Positions 61,785-64,000 of a stretch of 64,000 nucleotides of DNA are shown piece after piece. This DNA comes from Atopsyche davidsoni (lineage: Eukaryota; Arthropoda; Insecta; Trichoptera; Hydrobiosidae), in NCBI GenBank assembly GCA_022113835.1, contig JAILWY010000018.1:15043501-15107500 (forward strand), written 5' to 3'. How positions within the stretch are numbered: position 1 is the stretch's first letter; each line of letters begins with the position of its first letter. The position numbers and the translations under genes are program-made. The notes under the pieces were generated by a model, which did not search any database, was not told the DNA's origin, and saw only the letters and a list, made by a program, of their open reading frames with translations.

Positions 61785-62060
61785 CGAATATACATAAAGG
61801 TACTTCTGCCTGTAATATTATGGCTGGTGCTCGGTTGTACGTCATTCTGCAAGGCACCGTGTGAACACAGAACTCTGTTCAGAGTGAACACTGGGCAGTA
61901 TTGTATGGGTTTTTCTTGCTTATCGGCTTAAAGTGGCGTGTAAGCCTTATTTAGGAATTCTCTATGGCAGTACATCGCAGGCCGTATCTCGCAATTTATT
62001 GTTTCGGGTTTACAACCTGTTGACGTTCCTCCTTTGTGATTCTTTATAGAATGCTGGGAG
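61785..62060. promoter_or_regulatory. GC-richer island with nested repeat motif
   Basis: 61861-61891 has GTGAACAC twice, flanking AGAACTCTGTTCAGA, which itself holds the inverted repeat ACTCTG/CAGAGT and a GAAC-n3-GTTC pair. The rest (GGCACCGTGTG, GGCAGTACATCGCAGGCCG) is of balanced composition. Putative regulatory element. Confidence 0.35.
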
Positions 62061-62509
62061 ATATAAAATAATATTAAAGGCACAAGAGAAGTTGGAGTCT
62101 AAGGAAGCTTATAAAAAATGTTTGTTTTTACACTGTCTTACGTAGCGTTTATCCATTCACAAGATAATTTTTCTTTTAGAGATAATAAATTATAAGTACA
62201 TTTTTATTTAACACAAATATATTAAAGTACGTAGAGAAAAACATCACAATGAACGATAACCAGTTATGTATTATGTATTGTATATACGGTTAAGCTGCAT
62301 GCTATAAATGAGCGAAAGTTAAAAAAATATAATGACTTAACAAAATAATTAGTAAAATTTTTGAGATTGAAAAAGTCAGGTCCACCAACACCTAGTTACA
62401 CATTCAAAAAACGGTAAAATTAATGTTAAAAATATACACCATAGTATTTGAATTATTACTGAATTCGTCTATTGTTATGTTTGGAAAATGGTCGAATTAT
62501 TATTCGTTG
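62061..62509. other. AT-rich DNA, nothing recognised
   Basis: AT-rich spacer. Confidence 0.4.
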
Positions 62510-62585
62510 GATTTTGCACGGAACCGAGTGAAGCGCACGCTCTGGGTTCGTTCGTGACTGACCGCCAACCTGGAGTCTAAAATAG
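62510..62585. promoter_or_regulatory. small GC-richer island
   Basis: GGAACCGAGTGAAGCGCACGC and GTGACTGACCGCC in about 75 bp. Putative regulatory block. Confidence 0.25.
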
Positions 62586-62944
62586 TATAAACTTTTTGAG
62601 AACATGAACAACGTCACATCATTTTAATTAGATTCAATGTTATAAACACTAATTTCTTAAACTCAACATACAATATTATATTTTCTAAAGGGACTCAGTA
62701 ATTGGTAAAAATGTGTACCGTATCTTCTTGATTGATATTAAAAATTATATAATAATTTTGGTCTAAAAAATGTGTTCTTCTGTGAGTATCCTTATTTAAC
62801 TACATCAGATGAAGCGATTGCAATTTTAATTATTTTGACGTATAACGAGGAGGAAGAGAAATAACAATAAATTATCTGCATTTTCATTACTAAGCACTGA
62901 AATGTTCATTTCGAAAATGATTTGCAAAGCTTGTGCTTGAAATA

Positions 62945-63095
62945 TTATCATTTCTGTCGAGGCTGCCTGATTGACGGGCAGAGGCGGTTCCGCGCGATTG
63001 CATAATGAACGTCTCGGCCGGGAGTATGAATAGACTCGCGGGAAGCTCAGCACGGCGATGATAATCACTGAGCGACGTCGATTTAGAATAATTAT
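62945..63095. promoter_or_regulatory. GC-rich island with PBC/Hox-like site
   Basis: CTGATTGACGGGC (TGATTGAC, Extradenticle/PBC-type) and GCGATTGCATAATGAACG lie in a 140-bp GC-rich block. Minus-strand frames of 70-80 codons pass through it, one Ser/Arg/Asn-rich; neither starts with a supported ATG. Regulatory is the better guess. Confidence 0.33.
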
Positions 63096-64000
63096 TAGTG
63101 TATCTGCTCAATCATTCACACAACAGAGATCTGTGTTTGCTTAATTAATTATATGCCTTATAAAAGATGTATGGACGCCTAATGGACACGTTCAAGATAA
63201 ATACGTTGTACAATAGGCACTTTATATTTTTTAAAACAAACACACTTAAAGAACTGATATACATATTGACTTTTAAGTACATATATAAGACATCTCTGTA
63301 ATCACATTGGAAGTCATTATTTCATTTATTTTATTCACTAAATTAAAATTCAACAGGCAAAAGGTATACAAAAAGAAGGCTTCGGGTTCTACGCAAGTAC
63401 ACTACACGTAATTGCAACAATTATTTTCAACGTAGATTATTCGTTGCAGTAATATTAAAGGTTTGTGTACTTAGAATTATGATTATATTCTGATTCAACC
63501 TTATATGGGTAAACTATTTTTTTACTCAATCAAGAAATACTAGCGGTAATTACAGAAACGTGCAAACATTGCGATGAGCTGAGAAAGCAGACGACATTTT
63601 TTCAGTTTCCAGTTAACTATATGAGCGAGTCTTATTGGACAGAAACGTGTCGGATATTTATAAAAAAAAATGCGATGTGGCGTTCCTCAGTGAGTATAAA
63701 TGCTGATACACTTACTCAGTTGTTTTATAATAATCATTATATATATACATCCACTAGCAAAATAACGCAAGCAACCGACTCAAGCCATTCGTTAAATTAC
63801 CTGAGTAATATCCAAGTCGACAATATATATATAATATTTTCTTCAGTTATTTAAACTAAGGCCAATGTGTCAAAGTACTTTTCCCAACAAGACATGCCAA
63901 CCTATGGATGAACAGTCGTAGCGTAATCGATGTTTTGTAATAAATGCCAACATTTTTTACTCAGTAGGGATGTGAAGTCAGGGAGATTGATGTGTCCGTC
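63096..64000. other. AT-rich DNA, nothing recognised
   Basis: AT-rich to the window end; a 77-codon + strand frame at 63621-63854 is at chance length with no motif. Confidence 0.4.

Noticed and set aside
61870..61880. Glucocorticoid-type response element (GAAC-n3-GTTC)
   Set aside because: Insects lack that receptor. The symmetry is better explained by the nested repeat reported above.

Overview
This 64 kb window looks like nuclear DNA of an AT-rich arthropod, most plausibly a moth or butterfly, though the species cannot be read from the sequence. The reasons are: a very AT-rich background full of A/T runs, long (TA)n arrays, tRNA-derived SINEs, decayed non-LTR retrotransposon ends, no operon-like gene packing, and no long open frame outside simple repeats and GC-rich islands. 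I recognise no complete protein-coding gene. The window is best described as a gene desert, or the very large introns and flanks of a gene, studded with short islands of higher GC.

Layout. 0-7.7 kb: AT-rich with a large (TA)n array (609-790) and islands at about 1.1-1.3, 2.75-2.95, 3.35, 4.15 and 5.4 kb. 7.7-9.0 kb: two GC-rich elements on the + strand, one with a 73-codon ORF (7756), the other an exon-like block with strong splice signals and a short ORF with a signal-peptide-like start (8877); a SINE lies between. 9-31 kb: AT-rich DNA with (TA)n arrays, islands at about 13.5, 15.2, 16.2, 18.0, 18.5, 18.9, 20.4, 20.7, 22.3, 24.0, 24.7, 29.3 and 29.6 kb, and three inverted repeats in 350 bp at 27.84-28.19 kb. 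31.2-33.1 kb: the strongest promoter-like complex, with two CpG-rich blocks, a start codon followed by a good splice donor, a phase-compatible acceptor, another short ORF and a LINE 3' end. 33-51 kb: more islands, a nested SINE insertion (39.4-39.8 kb), a second LINE 3' end (41.0-41.25 kb), and exon-like pieces on the minus strand. 51-64 kb: a cluster of nuclear-receptor half-sites (51.8-51.9 kb), a 98-nt exon-like block on the minus strand (53.5 kb), a 53-bp near-perfect RNA-type hairpin (56.3 kb), and further islands to 63.1 kb.

Reading as a whole. The islands recur every 1-3 kb. Many carry homeodomain-type (TAATTA/ATTA), E-box, Sox-like or nuclear-receptor motifs. The simplest inference is a cis-regulatory archipelago serving a developmental gene whose main exons lie mostly outside the window, with possible small exons on either strand. 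GC-rich islands also produce open frames by chance, so every small ORF or exon here is offered at low confidence. The items most worth testing are the 56.3 kb hairpin, the 27.8-28.2 kb hairpin cluster, the 31.2-32.8 kb promoter/exon complex, the 53.5 kb minus-strand exon with its possible partner at 47.8 kb, and the nuclear-receptor cluster at 51.8 kb.
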